The translations under genes and the position numbers were made by a program. Below the pieces are notes generated by a model. It was not told where the DNA came from. It saw only the letters and a program-made list of their open reading frames with translations, and did not search any database. A stretch of 64,000 bases of DNA from Geobacteraceae bacterium GWC2_53_11 (lineage in GTDB: Bacteria; Desulfobacterota; Desulfuromonadia; Geobacterales; Pseudopelobacteraceae), in assembly GCA_001802645.1 (NCBI GenBank), contig MGZJ01000034.1, positions 32,605-96,604 on the forward strand. Direction: 5' to 3'. Positions 41,289 through 49,683 of the stretch are shown piece after piece. Position 1 is the first letter of the stretch, and each line of letters begins with the position of its first letter.

Positions 41289-44200
41289 TCAGGACTCCGC
41301 TGCCTCCGGAGCAAAGCCCCGCCGCATTGTATTTTCGGTCACCACGCGCGGATCCATGAAATGCAGCAGATAATCGGGGCCGCCCGCCTTTGTGCCGGTG
41401 CCGGACATGCGGGCACCGCCGAACGGCTGGCGTCCCACCAGGGCACCGGTGATGCCGCGGTTGATATAAAGATTGCCGACCCGGAACTGTTGCCATGCCC
41501 GTTCCAGGTGTTCCGGCGAGCGGCTGAACACACCGCCGGTCAGGGCAAAACGGGTGGCATTGGCCCATTCGAGGGCCTGATCGAAATCCTTCGCCCGCAT
41601 CACTGCCAGCACCGGGCCGAAAATTTCTTCCTGGGCCAGCCGGTGATCGGGACGGATATCGCCGATAATCGTCAGCGGCACCCAGTACCCTTCGCCCGGA
41701 GGAACCGGGCTTTCATAGAGCAGCCTCCCCTCCTCCCGCCCGATGACAACAAACTCCCGAATTTTTGTCCGGGCCGCGCCATCAACCACCGCCCCCATGG
41801 CACAGGCCGGGTCTTCGGCAGGACCGACCCGCCACCCCCGGGCCGCCTTCACCAGACGTTCCACAAAACGGTCGTGAAGCGCGGCAGACACGATTACCCG
41901 CGAACAGGCCGAACATTTCTGCCCCTGAAAACCGAAGGCAGATGTGAGCACCGCAGGGATTGCCTCGTCCAGATCGGCATCGTCGTCAATGATGATGGCA
42001 TTCTTCCCTCCCATCTCGCAGACCACCTTCTTCACGTGGGTCTGGCCGGGGCGAGCCACTGCTGCCCGTTCAATGATGTGCAGACCAACGGCCATGGAGC
42101 CGGTAAAAGCGATCAGGGAAACATCAGGATGCTCCACCAGAAAATCGCCGATCACCTCACTGCGCCCCGGCACATAGTTGAAGACGCCGGCCGGCAGTCC
42201 GGCGTCCCGGAACAGCTCCACCAGCTGGTGGCCGACAATTGCGGCGAGACTGGACGGCTTGAACACGACAGGATTACCGGCAACGATAGCCGCGGCAACC
42301 ATGCCGGTACTGATGGCCAGCGGAAAATTCCAGGGAGCGATCACTACCGCCACCCCTTTGGCGTCATAGCTATAATGATTCAGTTCTCCCGGCACACAGC
42401 CCAGCCGCCGCGGTTCTCCCAACCGGACCATCTCGCGGGCATAGTATTCGAGAAAATCAATAGCTTCACCTACATCGGCATAGGCCTGGTCCCACTGTTT
42501 GCCAACCTCCAGCACCTGCAGAGCGGCCAAATCGAAGATCCGTCCCCGTGCAGCCTCCGCGGCTTTGAGCAGGTAACCGGCCCGTTCACGCGGCGGCGTG
42601 TCGCGCCAGACGGGGAACACCGCCGTGGCAGCAGATAGTGCACTGGCAACCTCATCAATCCCGGCCTGACAGACCTGTCCGAGAATTTCGGACGGGGCGG
42701 CTGGGTTGCGGCCAGGCAGCAGTTCGGCTGTAACGACATCAGTACCATTGATAAAAAGCGGGCAGGTTCGAGAGCCATGGCTACGGTACCTGGCGATTGC
42801 GGCTGGAAAAGCAGCGCGCTGTTCGGGCCGGGTAAAATCAGCCAGCGGCTCGTTGATGAACAACGGCAGAACGCCCGATTCACTTCCGCTTCTGCCCGGC
42901 ATACGGGATTGTCCCTGCTGTTCACGCTCCATAGTCTCCGCCGGATCTTCCAGCAGCCGCTCTACCTGCGCTTCTTCGCTGAAGCTCTGGCGCAGAAAAG
43001 AATCGTTGGAGGTGTTCTCCAGCAAACGCCTGACCAGATATCCCATACCGGCCACCATATCGCCATACGGAGAGTAGAGCCGGACGCGCCCCGTTTCCTT
43101 GAGAATGACACGGCGAACCGGTTCGGCCATGCCGTACAGCATCTGGAACTCGTAGCGCGATGTTGGCACCTTCAGCTCTTTGGCTATCTCGATAACCGCC
43201 GCAACGGTACGGATGTTGTGGCTTGCGCAGGCAAAATGGCAGATATCATGCCGTGTGAGGATCATCCGGGCCAGCCGTTCAAAGGCCGCATCGGTATCAC
43301 CCTTGACCGTCCGGACCGGCACCTGCCATCCCATCTGTGCAGCCTTGACCGTTTCGAAGTCCCAGTAAGCACCTTTGACAAGGCGCACCGAGATCGGAAC
43401 GTTCTCCGCAACGGCCCACTCCAGCAGATCAGCCAGATCGCGCTCCGTGTCATGCAAATAGGCTTGCAGCACAATACCGATATGGGGATAGCTCCGGTAT
43501 TCCAGCCTCAAGCGCCGGTAGACCTCCAGGGTAATATCCTTGAAGCGGTACGATTCCATGTCTATGCAGAGGAACCCCTGCACGGCAACGACTTTGTTGC
43601 AGATGCGACGCATTCCGTCCAGTATTGCCTGTACCGACCCCTCAAAATCCTGGGGATTGGCCTGGCTGAACAGGGCCGTCGGCTTAACCGCCACATTAAT
43701 CTTCGGGCTGTCACCCCAATCCATCCCGTCACTGTTCCCCTGTCCCGGCAGGGATGACCAGCTTTGCTGCTCATACTCCAATGCGGTCAGTAGCTCCAGG
43801 TAGGTTCCGATGTATTTCTCCGCCTCATCCGCCGACAGGGTTGCTTCACCCAGCACATCCACTACTGCGCCATAGCCGTCGCTCCGCAAGGTGCCAAGAC
43901 GTTTGACCGCCTCGCCGATATGTTCGCCGATGATAAACTGCCGGGCCATTTCATGGATATTGGCGGCAATCAGCTTGGCAAGCATTGCTCCACCGAGAGT
44001 GCCGAACATCCCCGCCATCCGTGCCCCGGACGAGAGCACCGGGGGCATATCGTCCTCTTCGCCGAAGTAAGCGCGGATATGTGAGGTCAGCTGTTCGGAG
44101 GAGGTTAGCGTTGGGAAGACATCGACAAAACGGAACAGCTGCAACTTGAACTGATCATGCCGCATGCTCCACGCCATTACTTTGCCGGTCCAGGTAGAGC

Positions 44201-44291
44201 TGGCAAACAGGGCCGGTTTTTCCCCCGCAATAGCCGAATAAAGCGCCCTGCCCCGTGCGATGATACGTTCGTTAAGATCTGCTGGCTGCAT
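41289..44291 (-). CDS. putA: Bifunctional proline dehydrogenase/P5C dehydrogenase (PutA)
   Basis: 1000-residue enzyme that oxidises proline to pyrroline-5-carboxylate with FAD and then to glutamate with NAD. The proline dehydrogenase barrel is about 120-430 (R-L-V-K-G-A-Y-W-D near 286-294), and the aldehyde dehydrogenase domain is about 490-985 with E-M-G-G-K-N-A (about 764-770) and the catalytic Cys in G-Q-K-C-S-A-C (about 797-803). No N-terminal ribbon-helix-helix DNA-binding domain is present, so it is a non-regulatory PutA. ATG at 44291 with GGGAG six bases upstream is preferred over the GTG at 44309. It lies 14 bp after arginase and completes a route from arginine to glutamate. Confidence 0.95.
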   Translation of the reverse strand: MQPADLNERIIARGRALYSAIAGEKPALFASSTWTGKVMAWSMRHDQFKLQLFRFVDVFPTLTSSEQLTSHIRAYFGEEDDMPPVLSSGARMAGMFGTLGGAMLAKLIAANIHEMARQFIIGEHIGEAVKRLGTLRSDGYGAVVDVLGEATLSADEAEKYIGTYLELLTALEYEQQSWSSLPGQGNSDGMDWGDSPKINVAVKPTALFSQANPQDFEGSVQAILDGMRRICNKVVAVQGFLCIDMESYRFKDITLEVYRRLRLEYRSYPHIGIVLQAYLHDTERDLADLLEWAVAENVPISVRLVKGAYWDFETVKAAQMGWQVPVRTVKGDTDAAFERLARMILTRHDICHFACASHNIRTVAAVIEIAKELKVPTSRYEFQMLYGMAEPVRRVILKETGRVRLYSPYGDMVAGMGYLVRRLLENTSNDSFLRQSFSEEAQVERLLEDPAETMEREQQGQSRMPGRSGSESGVLPLFINEPLADFTRPEQRAAFPAAIARYRSHGSRTCPLFINGTDVVTAELLPGRNPAAPSEILGQVCQAGIDEVASALSAATAVFPVWRDTPPRERAGYLLKAAEAARGRIFDLAALQVLEVGKQWDQAYADVGEAIDFLEYYAREMVRLGEPRRLGCVPGELNHYSYDAKGVAVVIAPWNFPLAISTGMVAAAIVAGNPVVFKPSSLAAIVGHQLVELFRDAGLPAGVFNYVPGRSEVIGDFLVEHPDVSLIAFTGSMAVGLHIIERAAVARPGQTHVKKVVCEMGGKNAIIIDDDADLDEAIPAVLTSAFGFQGQKCSACSRVIVSAALHDRFVERLVKAARGWRVGPAEDPACAMGAVVDGAARTKIREFVVIGREEGRLLYESPVPPGEGYWVPLTIIGDIRPDHRLAQEEIFGPVLAVMRAKDFDQALEWANATRFALTGGVFSRSPEHLERAWQQFRVGNLYINRGITGALVGRQPFGGARMSGTGTKAGGPDYLLHFMDPRVVTENTMRRGFAPEAAES

Positions 44292-44305
44292 ATCAGGCTC
44301 CCTGG

Positions 44306-45196
44306 TCACAGTATCCGTTTACCGAACAGCGAAGCGGCCAGATCAACTGCCAGCCGGGCGGTCTGGTTGTGCCGGTCGAGGATCGGGTTGATCTCGACGA
44401 TATCCAGCGCACAACAGCGACCGGAGTCGGCGATGATTTCCATCAACAACTGCCCTTCACGAAACGTAAGGCCGCCGGGAACCGCCGTGCCAACGCCCGG
44501 GGCAATCTGCGGATCCAGTGCGTCCATATCCAGACTCACATGCAGCCGCTCACGATGTTCAAGCCGTTCCAGCGCCTCGCGGGTGACTGCGCCGATCCCC
44601 CGTTCGTCTATGTCACGCATGGTGTACACCGTTATACCGCTGTTGCGCAGACGCTCCCGTTCCTCCGGATCAAGGTCGCGCACGCCGATCATCACCACGT
44701 CTTCGGGAAGCAACGTGGGACCGGGGCGGCCAACCTCGACCAGCTCAGGATAGCCGTCGCCAAGGAGCACCGCCAGCGTCATGCCATGAATGTTTCCGGT
44801 GATGGTTGTCTGAGGGGTATTGAAATCGCCATGGGCGTCGATCCAGATCAGTCCGACAGGCGCATCGGCACTGCTTCCGCCGATACTGCCAATGGCAAAC
44901 GTATGATCCCCCCCCAGCAACAGCGGAACATGCCCTATTGCCAGGGCGTTTCGCACAGCTTCACAGGTGGTCCGGCAGGTTCTGCTGATAGAGGGCAGGT
45001 AATGCAGCGGCTGTTCCGAAACAAGAGTTTCACGAATCGGCACCTCGATATTGCCGCCGTCGCGAATCCGGTAGCCGAGCGCGGCCAGACGGGGGGAAAG
45101 ACCGGCATAGCGCATCGCCGCCGGCCCCATCTCCACCCCGCGCTGGGTCTGCCCCAGGTCGATCGGCACCCCGATTATCTCAATAGTTCGCGCCAT
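44306..45196 (-). CDS. rocF: Arginase
   Basis: 296-residue ureohydrolase. Mn-binding motifs are G-G-D-H (95-98), D-A-H-G-D (120-124) and S-L-D-M-D-A-L-D-P (about 222-230), followed by the arginase-type P-G-V-G-T-A-V-P-G-G (about 233-242). The latter and the N-terminal G-V-E-M-G-P-A (20-26) favour true arginase over agmatinase. It hydrolyses arginine to ornithine and urea. It lies between the ornithine cyclodeaminase gene (19 bp upstream) and putA (14 bp downstream). No urease genes are visible in the window. Arginase needs a binuclear Mn centre, another manganese-dependent protein in this window. Confidence 0.95.
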   Translation of the reverse strand: MARTIEIIGVPIDLGQTQRGVEMGPAAMRYAGLSPRLAALGYRIRDGGNIEVPIRETLVSEQPLHYLPSISRTCRTTCEAVRNALAIGHVPLLLGGDHTFAIGSIGGSSADAPVGLIWIDAHGDFNTPQTTITGNIHGMTLAVLLGDGYPELVEVGRPGPTLLPEDVVMIGVRDLDPEERERLRNSGITVYTMRDIDERGIGAVTREALERLEHRERLHVSLDMDALDPQIAPGVGTAVPGGLTFREGQLLMEIIADSGRCCALDIVEINPILDRHNQTARLAVDLAASLFGKRIL

Positions 45197-45215
45197 ACTC
45201 CCTCCTCACGCTTCG

Positions 45216-46301
45216 TCACCCCAGATTACGGCGGAGATTGACCATGAAATCCTGGGCATTGGTCAAAAACGGCACCGCCTGCATCGAGCCCCGGTTGGCC
45301 AGTTTATCGACACTGAATTCGGTCATATCGACAACGTAGAAAAACACCGGGCGCAACCCGCCGTCTGCTTCCACCTGATATCCCGGGATCATATTGCCGA
45401 AGGCGATGGTATGAAGCTGGGTCGCCAGGGCAATCACGGTGGTCGCCCGGCGGGCATGAACTCGCATGGCATCCTGAGCCTGCGAAGTATCGGCAATCAC
45501 GCCGGGAAGCGGCCCGTCGTCGCGGATCGATCCTGCCAGCACATAGGGAATACTCTTTCGTTCGCAGGCGGCGATAATTCCGTCATTCAGCCCCAAGCCG
45601 TGAATAGCCTGCGAAATTGAGCCGTACTCCAGCACTTCGTTGATGATATCTAGATGGTTGTAATGGCCGCGGGGCTGCAACTCCTGGGTATAGATATCCT
45701 GCCCGAGGCCGGTGCGAAAGCGGGCCGCCTCCAGATCGTGGGTAGCCAGGGCGTTGCCCGCCATCAAGGCATGGCAGTACCCCTGTTCGACCATGAACTG
45801 CATGGCATCGCGGCTGTCCTTGTCAAAGGCAACCGCCGGGCCGAGCACCCAGACGAGGTACCCGTGCTCACGGTCATGGCGCAGGACATTGTACAATTCA
45901 TCATAGGAACGGGAAAAGGGGGTTTCACGGGTGCCGCGCGTACGGAAGGCAAACTTGTCATTGACGGCACCTGGCTGGGCAAAACCGGTAGTGTGGACAT
46001 AAATGCCCTCTTCGCCGTTTTCGCTCCGACCGGTCACCACCAGGTCTCCCTGCTTGACCCGCCGCGGTTCTACAACATCCAGTTCTCCGCCGCGCAGCAC
46101 CAATACGGCGTCCATGCGGCTTTCCCGGGCGATCAGCCAGCGGCCGTTCCCCAGGTGGACATATTCGGGATGATTGGATGTGGCGTGAAAATTCTTCGGC
46201 AGGACCCGGTCGGCAGTGACAGGTTCAAGGCGTGCCGCCGGAGCGGCCGCCAAGGCGGGGCTGGTGAAATCGGGAGCGGTATAGGCAGACAGGACTGACA
46301 T
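45216..46301 (-). CDS. Ornithine cyclodeaminase, archaeal type (TIGR00300/LOR-SDH domain)
   Basis: 361-residue protein of the LOR/SDH-domain family, related to the archaeal ornithine cyclodeaminase and to the C-terminal half of cyanobacterial AgrE/ArgZ. Recognised by N-H-P-E-Y-V-H-L-G (43-51) in the N-terminal part and by the C-terminal Rossmann-like region with G-L-N-D-G-I-I-A-A (about 252-260) and P-G-Y-Q-V-E-A-D-G-G-L-R-P (about 318-330). The enzyme would convert ornithine to proline and ammonia with NAD. It is unrelated to the common bacterial Mu-crystallin-type enzyme. First gene of the operon with arginase and PutA, which strongly supports this function. Family assignment is by memory of motifs. 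Confidence 0.82.
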   Translation of the reverse strand: MSVLSAYTAPDFTSPALAAAPAARLEPVTADRVLPKNFHATSNHPEYVHLGNGRWLIARESRMDAVLVLRGGELDVVEPRRVKQGDLVVTGRSENGEEGIYVHTTGFAQPGAVNDKFAFRTRGTRETPFSRSYDELYNVLRHDREHGYLVWVLGPAVAFDKDSRDAMQFMVEQGYCHALMAGNALATHDLEAARFRTGLGQDIYTQELQPRGHYNHLDIINEVLEYGSISQAIHGLGLNDGIIAACERKSIPYVLAGSIRDDGPLPGVIADTSQAQDAMRVHARRATTVIALATQLHTIAFGNMIPGYQVEADGGLRPVFFYVVDMTEFSVDKLANRGSMQAVPFLTNAQDFMVNLRRNLG

Positions 46302-46339
46302 CTGATTTCCCCCTGTTTAAAAGACGTACTCTCTTCTCA

Positions 46340-46368
46340 AGTAAACCGCCTTGGGACCGGTATGTCAA
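46340..46368 (-). promoter_or_regulatory. Promoter of the arginine catabolic operon
   Basis: On the minus strand a perfect TTGACA (46368-46363), 17 bp, then TTTACT (46345-46340). The predicted start near 46333 leaves a leader of about 32 nt with a G-rich ribosome-binding site. A near-palindrome GTTTGT-TG-ACAAAC (46381-46394) lies upstream and could be an operator for this operon or for the divergent hydrolase gene. Confidence 0.6.
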
Positions 46369-46450
46369 GTGACTACACACGTTTGTTGACAAACAGGAAC
46401 CTCTACGCGAAAATCAGCGCCGCTTTTAGTAAAAAACATAAGGAACTGAC

Positions 46451-47371
46451 ATGAATCTCCATAACCTCACCTGCATCGACCTTGATCAACCATCAATGGT
46501 CGGCTTTCGTCACTTCATCAGCTCATGGCTCTACCGGGGCGATAGTTTCACCCTGCTGGTAGATCCGGGTCCGCTTTCCACCATCCCACGGCTGCTCGGC
46601 ACCCTGCGCGATAAAGGGGTACAGCATATTGACTACGTGCTGCTGACCCACATCCACATCGACCATGCCGGCGGTACCGGAGCGCTCTTGCGTGAGTTTC
46701 CCGACGCCACCGTTATCTGCCACCCTGACGGAATACGTCATATGGTTGCACCTGAAAAGCTCTGGGAAGGCTCCCGCAAGGTGCTCGGAATTCTGGCGGA
46801 GACCTACGGGGAAATCGTGCCGGTTCCGGCGGAGCGAATCCGTTTCGAAGAAACCGTCGGCAGCACCGGCGTACGCACATTCCTCACCCCGGGACATGCG
46901 CAGCACCATTGCTCCTACCTGCTGGACGACCTGCTGTTCGGCGGTGAGGTGGCCGGTGTACGAAGCGATGTGCCGGATGGCATTTTCATGCGCCCTGCCA
47001 CCCCGCCCCGCTTCATTCTCGAAGTAGCACTCGACTCCATCGACAGGATGATCGCCCTGTCTCCACGGCGCATGGTGTTTGCCCACTACGGACTGGTTGA
47101 CAACGCTCCCGGCCATCTGCACATCGCCCGCAGACAGCTGCTGCTCTGGGTCAGGGGAGTGGCGGAACTTGCCACGGTTGAAGAATCGCAACGCGAAGCA
47201 GCATTGATCGACTGGCTGATGGAGCATGACGAGCACTACCGCAACGTCACGCAGTTGCCGCCCGACATCCGGACACGTGAACGTTATTTCTTCGGAAACA
47301 CCCTGCGCGGCATGTCTGAGTATGTGGAGGGACTGGAAGATATTGAACGGCAGAAACTGGTGACAGGATAG
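46451..47371 (+). CDS. Metallo-beta-lactamase-fold hydrolase
   Basis: 306-residue hydrolase with the zinc-binding motif H-I-H-I-D-H (67-72) preceded by L-L-T, a later ligand in T-P-G-H-A-Q-H-H (about 145-152), and F-G-G-E-V-A near 165-170. The C-terminal part (about 210-306) is helical and extends the core. Relatives include glyoxalase II-like and diverse thioester or phosphodiester hydrolases; the substrate cannot be told. It is divergently transcribed from the arginine operon, sharing a 149-bp intergenic region. TTGACA at 46386-46391 could be its -35 box, with a weak -10. Confidence 0.9.
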   Translation: MNLHNLTCIDLDQPSMVGFRHFISSWLYRGDSFTLLVDPGPLSTIPRLLGTLRDKGVQHIDYVLLTHIHIDHAGGTGALLREFPDATVICHPDGIRHMVAPEKLWEGSRKVLGILAETYGEIVPVPAERIRFEETVGSTGVRTFLTPGHAQHHCSYLLDDLLFGGEVAGVRSDVPDGIFMRPATPPRFILEVALDSIDRMIALSPRRMVFAHYGLVDNAPGHLHIARRQLLLWVRGVAELATVEESQREAALIDWLMEHDEHYRNVTQLPPDIRTRERYFFGNTLRGMSEYVEGLEDIERQKLVTG

Positions 47372-47389
47372 ACTGGAAAGGCGGTCGCG

Positions 47390-47896
47390 CTAAGCGGTCC
47401 GCCTGATGATTTCGGCACAGACCTCTTCGTGACTCAGGCTGGCACAGTTAATGGTGATCTCAGCATACTTCCGGTACAGGGCGCATCGTTCATGAAACAG
47501 GTCGGCGAAGTTCTGATCCGGCCTCTTTGCCAGACCCCGCATGCTCACGTCACCAACCCTTGTTTCCAGTTCGGGCAAATCCACTTCAAGGAAGACGATG
47601 CACCCTTCCGAAACAAGATGATCCATGGCCCGGAGACTGTAAACGGCACTGCCTCCGGTCGCAATCACGCAATTCTGAACGGAAAGCCCCAGCAGGACTC
47701 TCTCCTCGATCTTCCTGAGAGCCAGATACCCGTCCGTATCAACAATATCCTGCAATGCCCGCTTGTGCGAAGACTGAATGAGGACATCCGTATCCACAAA
47801 ATCACGTGACGTCTGCTTCGCGAGGATAACGCCGACCGTGCTCTTGCCGGCGCCTGGCATCCCAATCAGGACAAGATTTGACTTTGAATGTGTCAT
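47390..47896 (-). CDS. aroK: Shikimate kinase-like protein
   Basis: 168-residue P-loop kinase with G-M-P-G-A-G-K-S-T (12-20), D-T-D (34-36), the arginine of A-L-R-K-I-E (about 57-62) and A-T-G-G-S near 80. Later, R-G-L-A-K-R-P (about 124-130) fits the lid. In most shikimate kinases the middle motif is T-G-G-G; here the last Gly is Ser, so substrate preference might differ from a housekeeping AroK. Start at 47896 is chosen for homology; AGGAGG lies twelve bases upstream, rather far. Neighbours are a GGDEF regulator gene (48 bp) and a convergent hydrolase gene. No other aromatic-pathway genes are nearby. Confidence 0.8.
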   Translation of the reverse strand: MTHSKSNLVLIGMPGAGKSTVGVILAKQTSRDFVDTDVLIQSSHKRALQDIVDTDGYLALRKIEERVLLGLSVQNCVIATGGSAVYSLRAMDHLVSEGCIVFLEVDLPELETRVGDVSMRGLAKRPDQNFADLFHERCALYRKYAEITINCASLSHEEVCAEIIRRTA

Positions 47897-47944
47897 GCGT
47901 CGAAACGTCCTCCTGCGCTGCAACCTGCCATTCAAATCTGCCTC

Positions 47945-48844
47945 TCAGAACTGTACGGCAACCACACGGTTTCTGCCGGTTTCTTTGGCCCTGTAGAGGC
48001 ATTCGTCTGCCTTGCCGAGAATGGCATCCATTGTCATTTCCTCAATCCGGGTAGTGTTTTCGATGGTAATTGCCCCGAAACTTACCGTCACCTCAACCGC
48101 TGCGCCCGGAACCGGCACCGCTGTTCCGGCAATGATGTTTCTGATGCGCTCCGCAACGAGCTGGCAACCGGCCGGGGGCGTTTCCGGCAGAACAATGACA
48201 AACTCCTCTCCGCCGTAACGGGCCACCCAGTCGTTTTCAAAGCGGATCGAGCGATTGATCCGGGCAACAAATTCCTTGAGCACCAGATCGCCGGCCTGAT
48301 GCCCGAAACGATCATTGACCGCCTTGAAGTGGTCGATATCGCACATGACAACTGAGAGCGGGTGCCCATAACGCCAGCTTCGCTGAATCTCTTTTGACAA
48401 TTGACGATCCAGGTAGCCGCGATTGTAGGCTCCGGTCAGCTGATCGTGCAGGGCCAGCTGTTTCAACGATGTTTCCAGATCCAGGATGCGCCGGGCAACT
48501 TTCAAACGGGCTGTCAGCTCGACCTCATGAACCGGCTTGACCAGGTACTCGTCAGCTCCCGCTTCGAGTCCGGCGATCAGTTCGTTCTTTTTATCCAGCG
48601 ATGTCAGCAGCAGAATGAAGGAGTAATCCTCCGAAGGCTTGGCACGCAGAGCCCGGCAAAAGACAAGGCCGTCCATTTCCGGCATCACCCAGTCGGTAAT
48701 GATGACAGGGAAATGCTCCTGTTCGCACAACTCAAGGGCATCTCGGCCATTACCCGCAAGGACAACCGTGTGACCGCCCCGTTCAAGCGCGTCTTTCAGG
48801 ACTGTTTGAGAGAAGAGATCGTCTTCGACAACAAGAATTTTCAT
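47945..48844 (-). CDS. Response regulator with GGDEF domain (diguanylate cyclase)
   Basis: 299-residue cytoplasmic protein with a receiver domain (1-120; phospho-acceptor Asp51, acidic E7-D8-D9, Lys103) and a GGDEF domain (about 130-295) whose active site is intact, R-Y-G-G-E-E-F (209-215). It should make cyclic di-GMP when phosphorylated, like PleD. The inhibitory RxxD site five residues before GGEEF reads F-E-N-D, so the Arg is missing and product inhibition may be weak. The cognate kinase is not next door. ATG at 48844. Confidence 0.93.
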   Translation of the reverse strand: MKILVVEDDLFSQTVLKDALERGGHTVVLAGNGRDALELCEQEHFPVIITDWVMPEMDGLVFCRALRAKPSEDYSFILLLTSLDKKNELIAGLEAGADEYLVKPVHEVELTARLKVARRILDLETSLKQLALHDQLTGAYNRGYLDRQLSKEIQRSWRYGHPLSVVMCDIDHFKAVNDRFGHQAGDLVLKEFVARINRSIRFENDWVARYGGEEFVIVLPETPPAGCQLVAERIRNIIAGTAVPVPGAAVEVTVSFGAITIENTTRIEEMTMDAILGKADECLYRAKETGRNRVVAVQF

Positions 48845-48928
48845 GCATACCTCATCATCAGGATTTCAGAAGCATAGCAGGCTTGCGGAAAATGTACAGA
48901 CCGAGACGACCGGGGACTCCAGCACCCG

Positions 48929-49459
48929 CTATTCCCGATAGCCGCTGCCGATGGCGGTGAACGGCAGATGCAGGCCAAGCGCCGGAACCTGTTGCGCCAC
49001 CCAGGCGGTAAACGTATTGCTGTTCGGGCCGGGAAAAGCGTTGTACGTATTCGGCCACGGATAGGTGCGGGCTGCATTGTCAACGGACGTGATCAGACCA
49101 TCCACCCCTGCTCCCCGATGCTCGTTCAGCAGGCGAGGCCGTTCACCAAACCAATAACGGTCGGGAAGGTCTTTCTCGATGCGCACCGGAGACAGTCCTC
49201 TGCTTTGTCGCCAGCCGATGACCTCATACACCGTATATGATGACTCCCCGCTATGTTTAGCCGCAATCCAGGTATGGATGGCGAACCAGCCGCGCCATCC
49301 CCAGGCCGAGGCGCCATACACCTGCAACACAGCTTCACTGGTCGTTTGAGGATTCGGAGCGATACCGGCAGACTCACGGCTGGCGGTGCGCCAATCCTTG
49401 CCGCTTGAGCAGGACGACAGTATGAACGATGCCATTATGAACCAGAAAAACACTTTCAC
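48929..49459 (-). CDS. DUF3750 lipoprotein
   Basis: 176-residue protein with an N-terminal hydrophobic segment ending in a lipobox, L-S-S-C near residues 13-16, so it is probably a lipid-anchored envelope protein. The body matches the DUF3750 pattern as I remember it: W-F-A-I-H-T-W-I, then Y-T-V-Y-E-V-I-G-W-R, and late T-Y-P-W-P-N-T-Y-N-A-F-P-G-P-N-S-N-T-F, suggesting a conserved active-site-like region with His, Asn and Ser. Function unknown. Start: GTG at 49459 has GGAGG five bases upstream; the TTG six codons earlier is less likely. Stands alone between the GGDEF gene and the chemoreceptor terminator. Confidence 0.82.
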   Translation of the reverse strand: MKVFFWFIMASFILSSCSSGKDWRTASRESAGIAPNPQTTSEAVLQVYGASAWGWRGWFAIHTWIAAKHSGESSYTVYEVIGWRQSRGLSPVRIEKDLPDRYWFGERPRLLNEHRGAGVDGLITSVDNAARTYPWPNTYNAFPGPNSNTFTAWVAQQVPALGLHLPFTAIGSGYRE

Positions 49460-49613
49460 ACATACCTCCCGCGTCAATGTGACCGTACAACTACTGATAA
49501 TTGTACTCCATTAGATCATTGATTTTCAGCTTATATTATCTGCACCTGCATCGGGAACAAGGGATTCGATTGGCGGGAAGACAGTGCGAAGGAAGGTCAT
49601 GTTGATTACAGCG

Positions 49614-49650
49614 GAAAAAAACCTGGGACCGGAAAACTCCGGCCCCAGGG
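49614..49650 (-). terminator. Intrinsic terminator after the chemoreceptor gene
   Basis: In the minus-strand transcript a CCUGGGGCCGGAG / CCGGUCCCAGG hairpin with UUUU-type loop is followed by a run of seven U. It lies about 35 bp after the stop of the chemoreceptor gene. Confidence 0.85.
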
Positions 49651-49683
49651 ACAACTAAAATCAAATTGGCAGCAGACGCTGAC

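Noticed and set aside
41361-42638. 425-residue plus-strand open frame
   Set aside because: Antisense to putA, rich in His, Gln and Arg in the manner of a shadow frame.
42777-43757. 326-residue plus-strand open frame
   Set aside because: Also antisense to putA without any supporting signal.
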